NCBI GenBank assembly: GCA_036365515.1
Contig: CM070876.1
Span: 177,110,478 to 177,174,477 of the forward strand
Reading direction: 5' to 3'
DNA from: Torymus aiolomorphi
Lineage: Eukaryota; Arthropoda; Insecta; Hymenoptera; Torymidae
Length of the DNA: 64,000 bases
Part shown: positions 47,107 to 58,664 of the stretch, in pieces
How the letters are laid out: the number at the start of each line of letters is the position of its first letter
Position numbering within the stretch: the first letter of the stretch is position 1
Program-made: the position numbers and the translations under genes
The notes under the pieces: model-generated
What the model was told of the DNA's origin: nothing
Seen by the model: the letters and a program-made list of their open reading frames with translations, nothing else
Databases searched by the model: none

Positions 47107-48196
47107 ATTTAACATAGTTTTTGTATTCATTTTGTAATCTTTCATTCATTGGATTTTTTTTAAGCTGTTTATATAATTTGTCCTTTTTTTTACAGGATTT
47201 TATTAACGCAATAGTAATCCATTCTTTTCTAGGTACATTATTGTATTTAGCCGGGTTTCTTTTTGATTTTTCTTGACATTGTGTTATTCCATCTATAAAA
47301 AGGTTTATTGCTTCGTTTGGATCCTCGATTTGTGTGTATTCATTCCAACATTTTTGACTTGCTATAATAGCTATTTTTTTGTAATTTAATGAATAATTAG
47401 TTTTATTTTTTTTTCATCTCTGTATTCACTAGAGGTTTTTTTATATCTATAAATAGCGGATAGTGATCAGTAATTAGCGTCATTAATTTGAAAGTTTTTG
47501 TATTGATTGAGCTAGTTTTTATAAAAATATTGTCTATGCATGTTCCACTATCAGTAGTTACATTATATGGTCTAGTCGCATCAGTAAAACCAGGGTAATA
47601 GCCATTTTCAAGAAAATTGTATAGAAAATTCTGACTAATATTGTTTTGTTGTAACATTATATTTATATTAAAATCACCTATTATCAAATGGTTTTTAACT
47701 CTTCTCTTAAGTTGCAAATATTGATTTACCTTCAAATAAACTCTGTGTTATGTAGATCATGTGATCTGTACATAACTGAGATTTCCAAATGACTATTGTT
47801 TTGAAGGTTTATAATTGTATTTAGTATTTTTAGCCTACCCTGTTCTATCACATTAGTTGTCTGGGTTACATCTTTTTTTACATATACGACCACACCATCT
47901 GATTTGTTTATGTGACTATGGTTATAATAAATATTGTATCCATTTAATTTATAATATTGATAGTGTTCTAAATTACCGGTTTCAGCACATACTATCACAT
48001 AAGGTTTGATTTTAAGCCTTTTATTCAAGATTTGCAATTTCTCAAAATTAGTTTTTAAACCTCTTATATTCAAGTATAAAATCAAATTATCTGTTGCTTT
48101 TCTATCTTGATTAAAAGACTTTAAATCATTATATGCGATTTCCTGCTGATATAATTGCGTATGTATGTCTTCAAATACTTCATGATTCTGCGCCAT
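47107..48196 (-). pseudogene. Non-LTR retrotransposon ORF2, APE endonuclease part only
   Basis: The ATG at 48196 overlaps the stop of the gag-like ORF by 17 bases, suggesting re-initiation. The frame encodes an AP-type endonuclease: LNIRGLKTNFEKL, then VIVCAETGN with the catalytic Glu, a frameshift near 47733, then IIGDFNINI, CIDNIFI and ITDHYPLFID with the catalytic Asp-His pair. It continues through the usual linker (KEWITIALIKSCKKKDKLYK) to about 47107 and stops abruptly there: no reverse transcriptase, no 3' UTR and no poly-A. Jockey, I or R1-like groups have this order; the clade cannot be set without the RT. Confidence 0.8.
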
Positions 48197-49702
48197 TTAT
48201 TGCATTTGGTGTTGTTGAAATTGCGTTTGGGCTGGTTCCTATGCTCGCGATACTTTCTGTAGATTGTAAAGATGACCTCTGTCGTAGATTTAGCGTAAGC
48301 GGTATTGGTGGTTTCCTTGCCGGTACTGCAGGTTTGGTGAGTGTGTTAGCTGTATCTGCCCTCTGTTGTGTATTTTGCTGGTACGGCCTTATTGGTTTCC
48401 AAGTCGGTAAATCAGGTTTGATAGGGTAATCGGTTGCATCTATATATTTTTTTACCTTGTTTTTAAGTATTTCACAGTTGCTCATGTCATATGGAGAATG
48501 ATTAGTATATAAGTTTGTTCTATATGTTTTGTTACTAAAGATACAGTTAGTGCATTCTATTTTGGTGCTATTACATTTGTTTGTTTCGTGGTCACCTGTA
48601 CATTTTACACATATCTGTTTATTCTTGCATTTTTTCGCATTATGCCCTAGTCTCCCACAGTTGAAACATGGTGAGATATTTATTAGATCATAAACCATAC
48701 ATCTTTGGTGTCCGACAAAAAGTCTTTTCTTGTTATCTCTGATCAACTTATATGCTTCAGGTGGCACTTCCATTATAACGGAGCTAAGCTTTGTTTTTTC
48801 ATTTGTGTACATATGAAGGATTGAACCACTGTTTTTTAAGTCACTAAAATTTCTTGTATTTATATCTTCTTCAATTTCTTTAATGTCCATCTTTGTATAG
48901 TTGTCTATGCCAACTATTTTTATTTTTGGGTTATTTAATTTTTCAGCAGATATATCACACTTCGGCAGTTTTCTTTGAAGTATTTTTTCAGCAGCTGTTA
49001 CACTCTCAATGTTCATACAGTTAACTATAATATCACTTTTATTTTTATTATATATATTTTTGGTTTGAATGTTCTTTTCTCTCACTAGATATTTAGTTAT
49101 TGTATTTAAAACTTCACTTTGATCATATTTGCCTATTTTAACTACAATTTTGGTATCTTTTTTGGTTGTACTTTTATCTCCTTTGTTACGTCTGCGTAAG
49201 CTTTTTTAGTAAATTGGTTACCTGTTTCTTTTTCTTTATATTTTTCAAGCAACTCATGTAATAGTTTATTTTTATCTTGCAATTCATTATTCAGTTGTTT
49301 TAGTAACGTATTTTCAGCTACCATAACCTCATTCTCACTTATATTATTTTCTGCCTCATTTTGTAATTCTAATGTCTTTCCTGCTAGTTCCTCTAATATT
49401 TCTTTTCTTATTTCATCCGTTTGCCTCATTTTGATATGTGCTATTATCAATTTTGCTGTCTCACTCAAGTGTTCTTCTTCCTCATTATCCTCATTATAGG
49501 TTATGTTAGACATGTGCACGTGTTCCGGACAAATTACCAAGTTATCTCCTAGATCTTTTGTATTGTTTAATCTTTCAAAATCACTTTTATGATATGCGTC
49601 TCCACATATGATACAAATTACTAATGCCACCGGTTTTGTTGGATGGCACTTATATACTTTTGTACTACTCTTGTCGGGAGGTCTTTTCTTTCCCGGCGCC
49701 AT
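48180..49702 (-). pseudogene. Non-LTR retrotransposon ORF1 (gag-like, zinc finger plus CCHC)
   Basis: From ATG 49702 (MAPGKKRPP) the first 185 or so codons give a Cys/His-rich zinc-binding motif (CIICGDAYHKSDFE, with CPEHVH further on) and a long coiled coil (ENTLLKQLNNELQDKNKLL). After a frameshift near 49140 the frame continues with an RRM-like region and zinc knuckles (CFNCGRLGHNAKKC, CVKCTGDHETNKC and a third Cys cluster) and a Pro/Thr-rich tail ending at 48180. This is the RNA-binding ORF1 protein of a non-LTR element. One frameshift makes the copy defective. Confidence 0.8.
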
Positions 49703-49711
49703 CTTGATCTG

Positions 49712-49877
49712 AATATAAAGAAACATTTATTTTACAGATAAATGAAGCACATGTATGCATTACTTTTTTGCTAAGCAAACCCATACAATTGTAACAAAAT
49801 AAATATAAAGTGAAATAATTTACGTAGTAAATAAAATTTGCAATTAAAGTATTGACAGTACATGAATAATTGATTCT
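49712..49877. repeat. Direct repeat flanking the gag/EN retroelement, copy B
   Basis: Second copy of the repeat at 46926-47096, in the same orientation, located immediately upstream (minus strand) of the gag-like ORF. Confidence 0.85.
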
Positions 49878-50690
49878 CTATTTCAAAATCAAAAATCCTT
49901 ACACGCATAATCTAATCAGACCACTCTTTCCCCATTAAAAATGTTATTTAAAGAAAATAATAACTAATATATTTTTGTTATACATCTTATAGTTTTAATT
50001 TATGCCTGTAAATTTATACTTACGAGGACTTTGACATTTTGTAAAATTAATTAATTGACGTGCGAAAGAAGGGATGTTAAAACGAAGAGATGTGCACAGC
50101 TAGCCCACAAAATCGGTATGTCCAATTTCTCAAAAAAAACAAAAGCAGTGACAACAAAAGATGTATAGATGTATAGAGGTTTAGGCGCGTAATTAGTACA
50201 CAATATTGCCGTTACCGCGCCAATAACAAATCCAAATATTCAAGCCGTCAAATCCCAATATAGTGCCGCACGGCGCGAATCACCAAATCGCCGCGCATCA
50301 CGCGCATAACGGCGTAAATCAACTCTGCGGAGAGGTGATAGTTTTTATGGTTCTATTCAATTTCCTTAATCATGGACCATAATGAGATTGCACTTAACAT
50401 ATGTTGCTGTCAATAATTGTAATAACTCTAAATTATTTTTAACTTCTAAAGAAAAGCTTTATTGGTATTGAAAATTGTTTAAAAATTTTTCTTTTTTCAA
50501 ATATAAATAAAGCCTCTACAAGAAATACAATTAAAAAATTTATCATTTTTTAAATTCATAAACAGAATTATACTAAAGCAATCAAATGAAATCAAAATCT
50601 GAATCAATGATAAAAAGTCGGTTTACAGTCCTTGAAGTAGAGGAGTACATTACAGATAATTTGATTTTACTTACGTTTCATTTGGAAATG
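49878..50690. other. No gene; short GC-richer segment
   Basis: 50090-50345 is GC-richer with GCGCGAATCACC-like words, the rest AT-rich. No terminal inverted repeat of a Harbinger element could be made out here. Confidence 0.35.
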
Positions 50691-51670
50691 TTACTCGAAT
50701 ATGCTCTTCAGTAGCACAATTAATTGTCGTTCAAAAGACTCAAATGATTGTATTCTTTCATAATTTAAAATTTCTAAATCGTTATTCAATGTCTCTACAC
50801 TAGGCTTCAATGAAGTCAGTATGTCACCTAAAGAAACGACTGGTTATCATAAATCCATAATACTTATTTTGAAATAAAAGAAACTATAATATCACTTTTA
50901 CTTTTCTTTTTTTAATCCTCATTCCAATCTCTGGAATAATACTCAAACCTGTACCATAATGCCCAAATATACTGCTAATCCGGTCGTGAAGATCTGATAG
51001 CTGAATAATTTCATCGTTTCCAGTTTTTCTAATAGAAAATAGGTACTTGGCTTTACTTTGTTTTGTCGATAGTCTTAAATTTTTCCAACACTGAAACAAA
51101 AAACATACTTTTATCAGTAGAATCAAGACATGTGATGGTCAAGAAGTTTAGAACTAATGGCGCAAATATAACTTTTTGCATCAATTTTATTCTAATCATT
51201 TCAACATATGCTGTATATATTACGTAAGTTGTAACATAAGAATAATGTTATATTCTTTATAAGACTATTTATAATAAACATTTGTCGAAAGCGTAATATT
51301 CTACAGCAATATATAGTTTTACCTACAAAAATTTATGTTTTTACTGATGTAAGTGACATATCTTATCTAAACATTTCCATTGTTAGATAAACACTATTGA
51401 AAATATAAAAGAGACGTGTTTTCCAATACTAATTAATAAGTAACCAATGCACTTACAGTTTCCCATAAAGTAGGCGTTTTCTTCGCTCGTCCAGCACTAT
51501 TCAGATCCTTGGTTAACTTTTGCCACATCAGTTTATATTTTTCTTTGCCTTCTCTTTCTAACGCAGTTATTTGTCCCCTTGCAAATAATGTGTGTGTCTC
51601 CATATAACATACAAGCATTTGCAATTGGTTTTTGCTGACACGGTGAACAATTGCATCAACATTATTTGTT
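50691..51670 (-). CDS. Zeste-type Myb/SANT-like protein, copy 1
   Basis: Minus-strand exons 51670-51457, 51090-50949 and 50827-50691 join in frame through GT-AG introns and end at a TAA at 50693-50691. Exon 1 has HRVSKNQLQMLVCYMETHT and a KYKLMWQKLTKDLNSAG second helix; exon 2 begins with CWKNLRLSTKQSKAK, the third helix; the last exon is a helical C-terminus (SVETLNNDLEILNYERIQSF). The domain matches the zeste-type Myb/SANT fold. It is divergently arranged with the Harbinger transposase at 52226, an arrangement typical of PIF/Harbinger elements, where the Myb-like partner brings the transposase to DNA. A likely first mini-exon (ATGCCACCAAAAA near 51750) does not join in phase, so the start is unresolved. 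Confidence 0.6.
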
Positions 51671-52225
51671 CTATATATAAAAGAAATTGTGTTAATTACC
51701 AAAATACTAAAAATCTTTGTTATTTATACTCACTTTTTGGTGGCATGTTGGCGAACAAACTATTTAAGTAGCAACAAACTAATTCAAAGAGCCAAATTGC
51801 TGCAAAGATAACCTACAATATTATTTAATATAAATGTGTAATTACAATGGAATAGTATATGATACTAACTTGGATTATAGAATTTCTATAACTTTAATAT
51901 CGACGTACTCAGCTTTGCTAGACTATTTTCGTTTTTGTAACTCAGTTATCACAAAATAAAATACCCAGAGTGATTATGGAGAAAAAGCATGCTTTGTGAG
52001 GTTACTTGCAAGTTGCAACTCACAGGCCGAGAGGTGTCTGTGTCTCGTTGACTCCTCCATCATCACTAACCTACCCTAATCATAAATTGAACGTTAACGG
52101 CTACATTCACTTCGAAGTCGATGGCTCGCCTACAACATTACATTTGCTTCAAAAAGAAGTAATAATAGTCGCGACTCGTCGTCTATTTCTCATTCTTAAA
52201 TAGTGATTGAATAAGCAAGTAAAAC

Positions 52226-53865
52226 ATGAATATCGCTGTTTATCTTCTTTTTGGCAACGATGGAGTTGAGCAAGAAAGGAGAAGAAGAAATGCAGAATTT
52301 AGACGGCTCAACTTGGAGAGAAAAACACTAAGAGATATATCAAATCCTTTTACTCTTGATCCAGACTATTTTAGACAACTATACAGGTTTAATAATATTA
52401 AATATATAACATTCTTATTAACTGCTTCTTCAAAATATAACCTTTGTATTTGAATAACGATACTTTTTAAATATTATATAAAGTTAAAATAATTTATAAG
52501 TAACAGCAGAAAATCACCCAAAATTCAAGTTTAAAAAAAGTTGATTTAAATCATTATAATGTGGAAGTTCCAAAATAACATTATTACCAATATATTAACA
52601 TTATAATTGTACATATGAAAATTTTTATTTTTATTAACAGAATGCCAGCTGCTTCAGCTTTAGATTTAGTCAATCTATTACAAGATCACGTAAGCGTGCA
52701 AGGTGGACCATGCATTCCTATAGAATTACAAGTTCTTGGTGCATTACGTTTTTTGGCTGAAGGCAGTTACCAGAAAGGAGTATCTCAGGATTATAAACAT
52801 CCTCTTGGACGAACAACATTTGGGCGTTGTTTGCACAGAGTAGTAATTAAAAAAATTGTATTGTATTATGGCAATACAATATTTTGTTACTTTTAGACTA
52901 AAAATATTATTTTTTATTTATTTTCAAGATTTAGAGAAGTTAACAGAATTCCAAATATTCTTGGCCTAATAGACTGTGTTGTTGTCAAATTTATGCAGCC
53001 ACCAGCTAATGAAGAAGCCTTCTACCACCATAAGCATTCACATTCTATGAATGTGCAAATTGTAAGTTATATTTGATCCGAAGAGATCTATGCATATTAA
53101 AATATATTATAATCATTTGATTTTGTAGGTTACTGATGACAATTATGTCATTCAGAGTATAAGAATCTGTCCAGGATCAAATAATGATAGATATATTTGG
53201 AAATTCAGCGATGTAAGACAGAAGTTACTACACCTTAGAGAAAATGAAGATATTGTTCGTGAGGAAGGTCATTATTATCTTCTTGGTATGTTTATATTAC
53301 ATTTGTATATAATTATATATAATAAATTTTAACATATAACATAATGTAAACTTACACAAAAGTTTTTACATGTAAAATTATTTTAATAGTTAATTGGATT
53401 ATATTATAGGTGACAGTGGGTATACACCATCTCCTATCTTACTCACTTCAATAACAAACGCACGAAAAGGTTCGTCAGCACCTCATTATACAAGAAAACA
53501 TGTGAGAAGTTGCTGTAAAGTTGAGCAAACATTTGGTTTGCTATCTAATGTATGGCTGGCAATCAGTAGAAGACGTGTTCTACCATACAAACCAAAGAAA
53601 GTCGCTTTAATTATTCGGAGTTGTGCTGTTCTACACAATTTCAGAAGATTAAATGGGTGAGTATAAGCAATAAATAATCCAAAAGTGAAGTGTATTTCTG
53701 ATATTGACAAATTTCATTAAATTTCTTTTATTTGTATTTGGCAGAATACAAGACGATATCCCATTGCCAAATTATGAAAATATTGCGGAGATTGCTTATG
53801 AAGAAGCTGATTATCAAGCTGGCATGGATGAAAGACGGCGTATAATTCAACGTTCTTATCGTTAA
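52226..53865 (+). pseudogene. PIF/Harbinger transposase, six exons, damaged in the middle
   Basis: Exons are 52226-52386, 52641 to about 52842, 52929-53061, 53129-53285, 53410-53656 and 53745-53865. Introns 1, 3, 4 and 5 join in frame. The protein is a HARBI1-like DDE nuclease: N-terminal FTLDPDYFRQLYR, helix-turn-helix part with LGRTTFGRCLHRVV, first catalytic Asp in GLIDCVVVK (the family usually has IDGTH), second Asp in LLGDSGYTP, catalytic Glu in KVEQTFGLL, and RSCAVLHNFRR near the end. The join between exons 2 and 3 is out of phase and about 30 residues usually present before the first Asp are missing, so this copy is likely inactive. In the family the enzyme cuts DNA and inserts at TAA-like trinucleotides with a Myb-like partner. 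No terminal repeats were identified. Confidence 0.8.
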
Positions 53866-53984
53866 GATTTTAAAATTTTTAGATATATTTCATGAAGAGT
53901 CAATGAGATTGAGATTGACAAGTTTTGTAATTTGGATAATAAGACTCGGGTGGTGATACTATCAACTTATTTATTCACTAAATA

Positions 53985-54040
53985 ACGACGTTTCGGCCCG
54001 TACAGAACGACGTACGTTACAAGGCCCTCATCAGGTTCCA
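53985..54040 (-). ncRNA. Hammerhead-ribozyme-like motif of the Penelope-like element
   Basis: On the minus strand CTGATGA (54034-54028), a stem-loop closed by GGCC/GGCC, GAAAC (53994-53990) and GTC (53989-53987) follow in the order of a type I hammerhead; AAC before the core can pair with GTT after GTC. Penelope-like elements are known to carry hammerheads in their repeated ends. Helix III is extremely short, which in known cases favours cleavage as dimers. Activity is not proven. Confidence 0.6.
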
Positions 54041-54311
54041 ATTTCTAAAAGTTAAGATATATGTAAATTCAAACAAATGTTAAACAAAAATCACGTATTA
54101 TTACAAACTTAAAGTTATTTCTACAAAAACAACTTTCGGCAACACGCTAGATGGTAGAGCGGTGAATACAAGCTTCACTGTCGCGTTATATTCTTATATA
54201 TATTTTGTCACATACGAGTGTGTATGTGAATAAACACAATACTTGTATCTGTCTCGCCTTACGTATAAAATTAACGAACTACTATGCTTTCTAAACTTAA
54301 TAGTCAAAATA

Positions 54312-55165
54312 CTAAACATTATTATTAAGGAAATTTTTATAACAAAATTTTAAATTGTTTGTGTCTAACATTCTATTAATATTATTCGCATTAACATGAA
54401 TATGTAGCATTTCAGAGTACAATCGCTTGAATTTATTATTTTCTGTGTCTAGTATTTTTACCTTATCAAAGTTAAATGAGTGTGTTATTTCATTAATATG
54501 TTCTACTAAAGCTGATTTCTCTCTAAAATATTTACAGTCGCGTTCATGTTCCTTTACTCTAGTTTTGAGATGCCTGGAAGATTGGCCTATGTAACAAGCT
54601 TTGCAGTTATTACAGTTTATTTTATAAACAATGTTACATTTGTCTATGTGACACATTCGATCTTTTTCCAATTGAATAAATGTCGAGAATTTGTCAATGC
54701 ATTTGAAAATTACATTAATATTATTTTTGTGAAAAATTCTCTTAATAATAGAGTCAAATTTTTGAAAATAAGGTAAAACTATCAATTTTTTATTACTGAA
54801 AATCACTTGATTTGAAGCTACGTAATTGTATATTTTTTGTAATCTTTTTTTTATATATTTATTAATAAAATTATGTGGGTAATTATTAGTTAGTAAGAAT
54901 TTTTTTGATATTTCAAGATTTTCACTGTGGAATTTAACGTCGGACAATTTGATACTGTAATCTACTAATGTGTAGACTATTGCGATTTTTTGAGATAAAG
55001 GGTGATGTGAATTAAAATTTAAGTAACGACCAGAATGAGTAGGTTTCCTATACCAGTTAGTAATTATTGAATTATTATCTTGAATTATGAGCTTCAAATC
55101 AAGAAAACTAATTTCATTATTATTTGTGGTTTCCACTGTAAATTGTAGGTTACTGTCACCGTATA
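54312..55165 (-). pseudogene. Penelope-like retroelement, RT thumb plus GIY-YIG endonuclease, 5' truncated
   Basis: The frame is open from about 55165 (LQFTVETT) to the stop at 54312, with Met at 55136. It starts in the last RT/thumb region with EISFLDLKL and NWYRKPTHSGRYLNFNSHHP, a signature of Penelope-like elements. A helical linker follows, then the GIY-YIG endonuclease: IVYKINCNNCKACYIGQSS, SRHLKTRVKEHE, and a HINEITHSFNF region. The Cys pair before YIG is the zinc-binding type seen in these elements. The first RT domains are absent, so this is a typical 5'-truncated insertion. No stop or frameshift interrupts the remaining 275 codons. Confidence 0.9.
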
Positions 55166-55465
55166 ATGTAAGAAAATTGTATTTAAATAATAGAATACAT
55201 TATGATTTGAAAAAATATTTTTAATAATAAATTATTATTACATATATGTAATAATCAGTAAATTTATATTTAAAACAATTATATTCATTATTTTTACAAA
55301 CTATGATCTAATATTTTTTAATACTATTTTACTCTTTTATCAAAATTAAACCTATATTGTACGAAGAAAAATGAAAAAATATTTAATTTTATTGTTTATC
55401 GTTATAAGGTAATAAAAATTCAGTCACAGTGGTGTGTTTTTCACTGTGATATACAGTTTTTCTTA

Positions 55466-55720
55466 TTAATTACATCGCTGGATTTTCACATCTGTACGAT
55501 AAATCCTAAAAACATTGTAGTCAATTCGCCATACTCGTTTGCCGATAGGCGATAAACACGCATCTACGTATATCCTACGTATATCACTGTAGAACAACCC
55601 CCCAGGCAAAATATCGTCGAACACGTCCATCAGAAAATCTTCGACGCTTATAAGCCGCATATATTGAATGATGCCTTCTCTTCGTTCATCAACAGTATTT
55701 GAATGAACGATATGGCGCAC
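55466..55720 (-). other. Unassigned ORF (84 codons) in a dispersed repeat
   Basis: Frame with LPGGLFYSDIRRIYVD and SPIGKRVWRIDYNVFRIYR. A diverged, disrupted inverted copy lies at 43700-43850, so it belongs to a repeat family. No known domain recognised. The CAGTGGTCTATTT terminal-like motif starts at 55720. Confidence 0.3.
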
Positions 55721-56229
55721 AGTGGTCTATTTTGCCAAAAAGCTGGCCAAAATGCAATTTTTTAAACTTTTGGAAAACCTTTTAATTGTTTTATATTTTT
55801 GTTCTATATATGCGAAGGAACTAATAATCACTCATAGTTTACAATTATATTCTTAAATAACTTGTAAACGGACCTATGAAAGTAAGTAAAATTTACATTT
55901 TTTGAAAATTACTGATTTTTAATCATTTTTATAAATTTTAATGACTTCTTTAAAATTATTTATTAAATATTGACTAGCTACACTTGTTGGCATTAAAATG
56001 TAAACTATAATCTAATATTGTATGGGTTATTAATGCCGGATATATTCAAAATATACTCTCTAAATGATAATCCTAAAAAGATAGTAATTTTAAGTGATTT
56101 TTATAATAAATAGTTGAAAACAAAAATGACCACCCCTCGACACCCGGCTCGGTGAGGCATTTTTTTTTTTTTGAGGGAACTCATATTGAATCTGGTTGGT
56201 AAAGGCGCTTATGGTAGGATGTGAATCGT
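55721..56229. other. No gene seen
   Basis: AT-rich sequence following the CAGTGGTCTATTT motif; no supportable feature. Confidence 0.4.
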
Positions 56230-56480
56230 ACATGTGTCTTGAATCCGATGGCCAATTGTCCACCAGGAAAGGTTTAAATAAATGAGCACCATTTATTCTT
56301 AACCGACGTTTCGGACACTTTTGTCGTGTCACTCTTCAGGTAATTACGTCAGGATATAATGATAACGGGAGACTGTCCGTTTCGTCAATGACAAAAGTGT
56401 CCGAAACGTCGGTTAAGAATAAATGGTGCTCATTTATTTAAACCTTGCCTGGTAGATAATTGGCCATCGGATTCAAGACA
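56230..56480. repeat. Inverted repeat built from Penelope-type ends
   Basis: GTGTCTTGAATCCGATGGCC near 56236 faces its complement near 56464, with AACCGACGTTTCGGACACTT and its complement inside. The left arm carries a complete hammerhead-like core on the minus strand; the right arm keeps only the GAAACGTC half on the plus strand. Confidence 0.75.
56300..56342 (-). ncRNA. Second hammerhead-ribozyme-like motif
   Basis: Minus strand CTGAAGA (56339-56333; N7 is A, allowed by the CUGANGA core), a six-pair stem II (GTGACAC with GTGTCC, one bulged T), GAAAC (56312-56308) and GTC (56307-56305). Stem I is weak (one clear pair). Sequence differs from the motif at 53985-54040, so it is from a different Penelope-like family. 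Confidence 0.5.
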
Positions 56481-57113
56481 CATATCATATTGAATAGTTT
56501 AAAAAAAAAAATCAGCTGCCCCGAACTGCCCGCGCCGCAGTTATTCAAGTTTCTGTAAAAAATATCTTTCATATTTTGAAATAACACGTAGTCGTCCGCG
56601 AAGCGATAAGAGTCGATCGAATCAGTTTGGGAAGAAATGTACATTACAATCGTCTCCGCAGCTTACACTGCATCGTCTTTACTAAGTCGAGTAGATGGAG
56701 GTAGTGTAGTATTATCGGCCAATCTTCTCTCTGCGCATGCGCACACCCTCGTTAGTCCGAAAATTAGATTCATTAATTCGTTTAAATTCTCAAATGTTCG
56801 GTAAATATAAGAAGTAAAATGGAATTCATTTTTATAATAGAACAATATATTATTTTATAGAGTTGAATTATCGTTCGCATAAAAAAGATATACTTATTTA
56901 AAAATAAAGGCTACCAACAGTGTGCCGTTTAACGACCGTTTGTTTCGTTCGATCGCGAAGCTGTTGAGTGCTTTGAAAGTACTAGTGAAGTGCTGCTGAT
57001 AGAATTGAAAGTCGGGTGAGTGTAGGACTCCTCTAATAAAAACCATTTGTGATTTATAATTTAGTAGTGCGAATATTTTATACATGCACATATATATTTA
57101 TTATATATATGTG
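56481..57113. other. No gene seen
   Basis: Mixed-composition DNA; short minus-strand frames of 60-68 codons have no recognisable features. Confidence 0.4.
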
Positions 57114-58664
57114 GGATATTTCAGGTGAAGTCAGCAGCTCAAAATTTTAAAATCGCTCAAACTTGTTTTATTTTAGTTTAAAAAAAAAAAAAAAAATGTT
57201 CCTCAAATTTTAGGTCGATATTTGCAAAAATAAAAAAGCTATGCAAGATTGAAAATTCAATTTTTTTGGAATTTTTGGTTAAAATCCAAGATTATTCATT
57301 TTTTAACTCAAAATCTTGAAACTTTTTATATAGAACATTGATTGGCAAAAAGTTTGCATTTTTTCTGTAGAATGTGCCAGTATTTATTTTATGACCCTTT
57401 TTGAAAGTTTCTGATTGGCTGCTTCTTAGTATACCTTTATCGAAGGATATTGAGTCTGCGGCCAAATATTTTTCATTCGGCAAATTTTTTTTGTATTCTT
57501 CTTCGAAAACCCTTAAAAATGCTTTTTTGATCAATACTGGCCGAGCAAAAGGAAAAAAGTTACAATTTTTTGAAATATCAAGAAAAATCGATAATTTCAA
57601 TTTTTGATAACATGATTAATGAAACTGAATATTATTCATACATCTTATGGCATTGTACCACTGAACTGAATTTTGTTAGACCATCAAATAGAACATTATG
57701 TATATCTATTTTCAATAATATTAGGCTTACACAATAAGCGATACCTAATTATGAATTAATAATAAATTAAGGTATAGAGATTAATTACTATAAAGCTGTC
57801 AAAATGAAATCAGGCTACAGACTCATAATTTCATTCATAATTAGGTATCGCTTATTGTGTAAACCTAATATTATTGAAAATAGATATTTATAATGTTCTA
57901 TTTGATGCTCTAACAAAATTCAGTGGCATGATCTATGCCATAAGATGTAGGAATAATATTCAGTTTCATTAATCATGTTATCAAAATTTGAAATTACGAA
58001 TTTTGCTTGATATTTTAAAAAATTGTAAATTTTTAAAAAATAAAATTAGAAATTATAAATAAAATTATAAATAAAATTATAAATAAAATTTATAATAGAG
58101 CAGTGTTTGTGTCTTGTTATTGGAATATACACTGCTTAACTGTCTGTTGCCTGATTTTATATTGACAACTTTATAGTAATTAACCTCTATAGCTTAATTT
58201 ATTATTAATTCATAATTAGGCATCGCTTATTGTGTAAGCCTAATATTATTGAAAATAGATATATATATAATGTTCTATTTGATGCTCTCACAAAATTCAG
58301 TGGTACGGTCTATGCCGTAAGATGTATGAATAATATTCAGTTTCATTAATCATGTTATCAAAAATTGAAATTATGAATTTTTCTTGATATTTCAAAAAAT
58401 TGTAACTTTTTTCCTTTTGCTCGGCCAGTATTGATCAAAAAAGCATTTTGAAGGGTTTTCCAAGAAGAATATAAAAAAATTCTGTTGAATAAAAAATATT
58501 TGGCCGCAGCCTCAATATCCTTCGATGAAGGTAGACTAAGAAGCAGCCAATCAGAGACTTTCAAAAAGGGTCATAAAATAAATACTGGCATATTCTACAG
58601 AAAAAATGCAAACTTTTTGCCAATCAATGTTCTATACAAAAAGTTTCAAGATTTTAAGTTAAAA
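57114..58664. mobile_element. Foldback element of the 4351-4815 family
   Basis: Arms 57298-57815 and 58145-58664 are complementary (GGCCAAATATTTTTCATTCGG and complement; ACACAATAAGCGATACCTAA and complement). A third, inverted copy of the inner arm lies at 57838-57990, and 57114-57297 extends the left side without a partner. Short frames on opposite strands in the arms (57292-57600 minus, 58485-58745 plus) are the same repeat read twice. Confidence 0.85.

Noticed and set aside
46926..49877. LTR retrotransposon, from direct repeats around a gag-like ORF
   Set aside because: The second ORF is an APE endonuclease of non-LTR type, there is no protease, integrase or primer site, and the repeats lack TG...CA ends.
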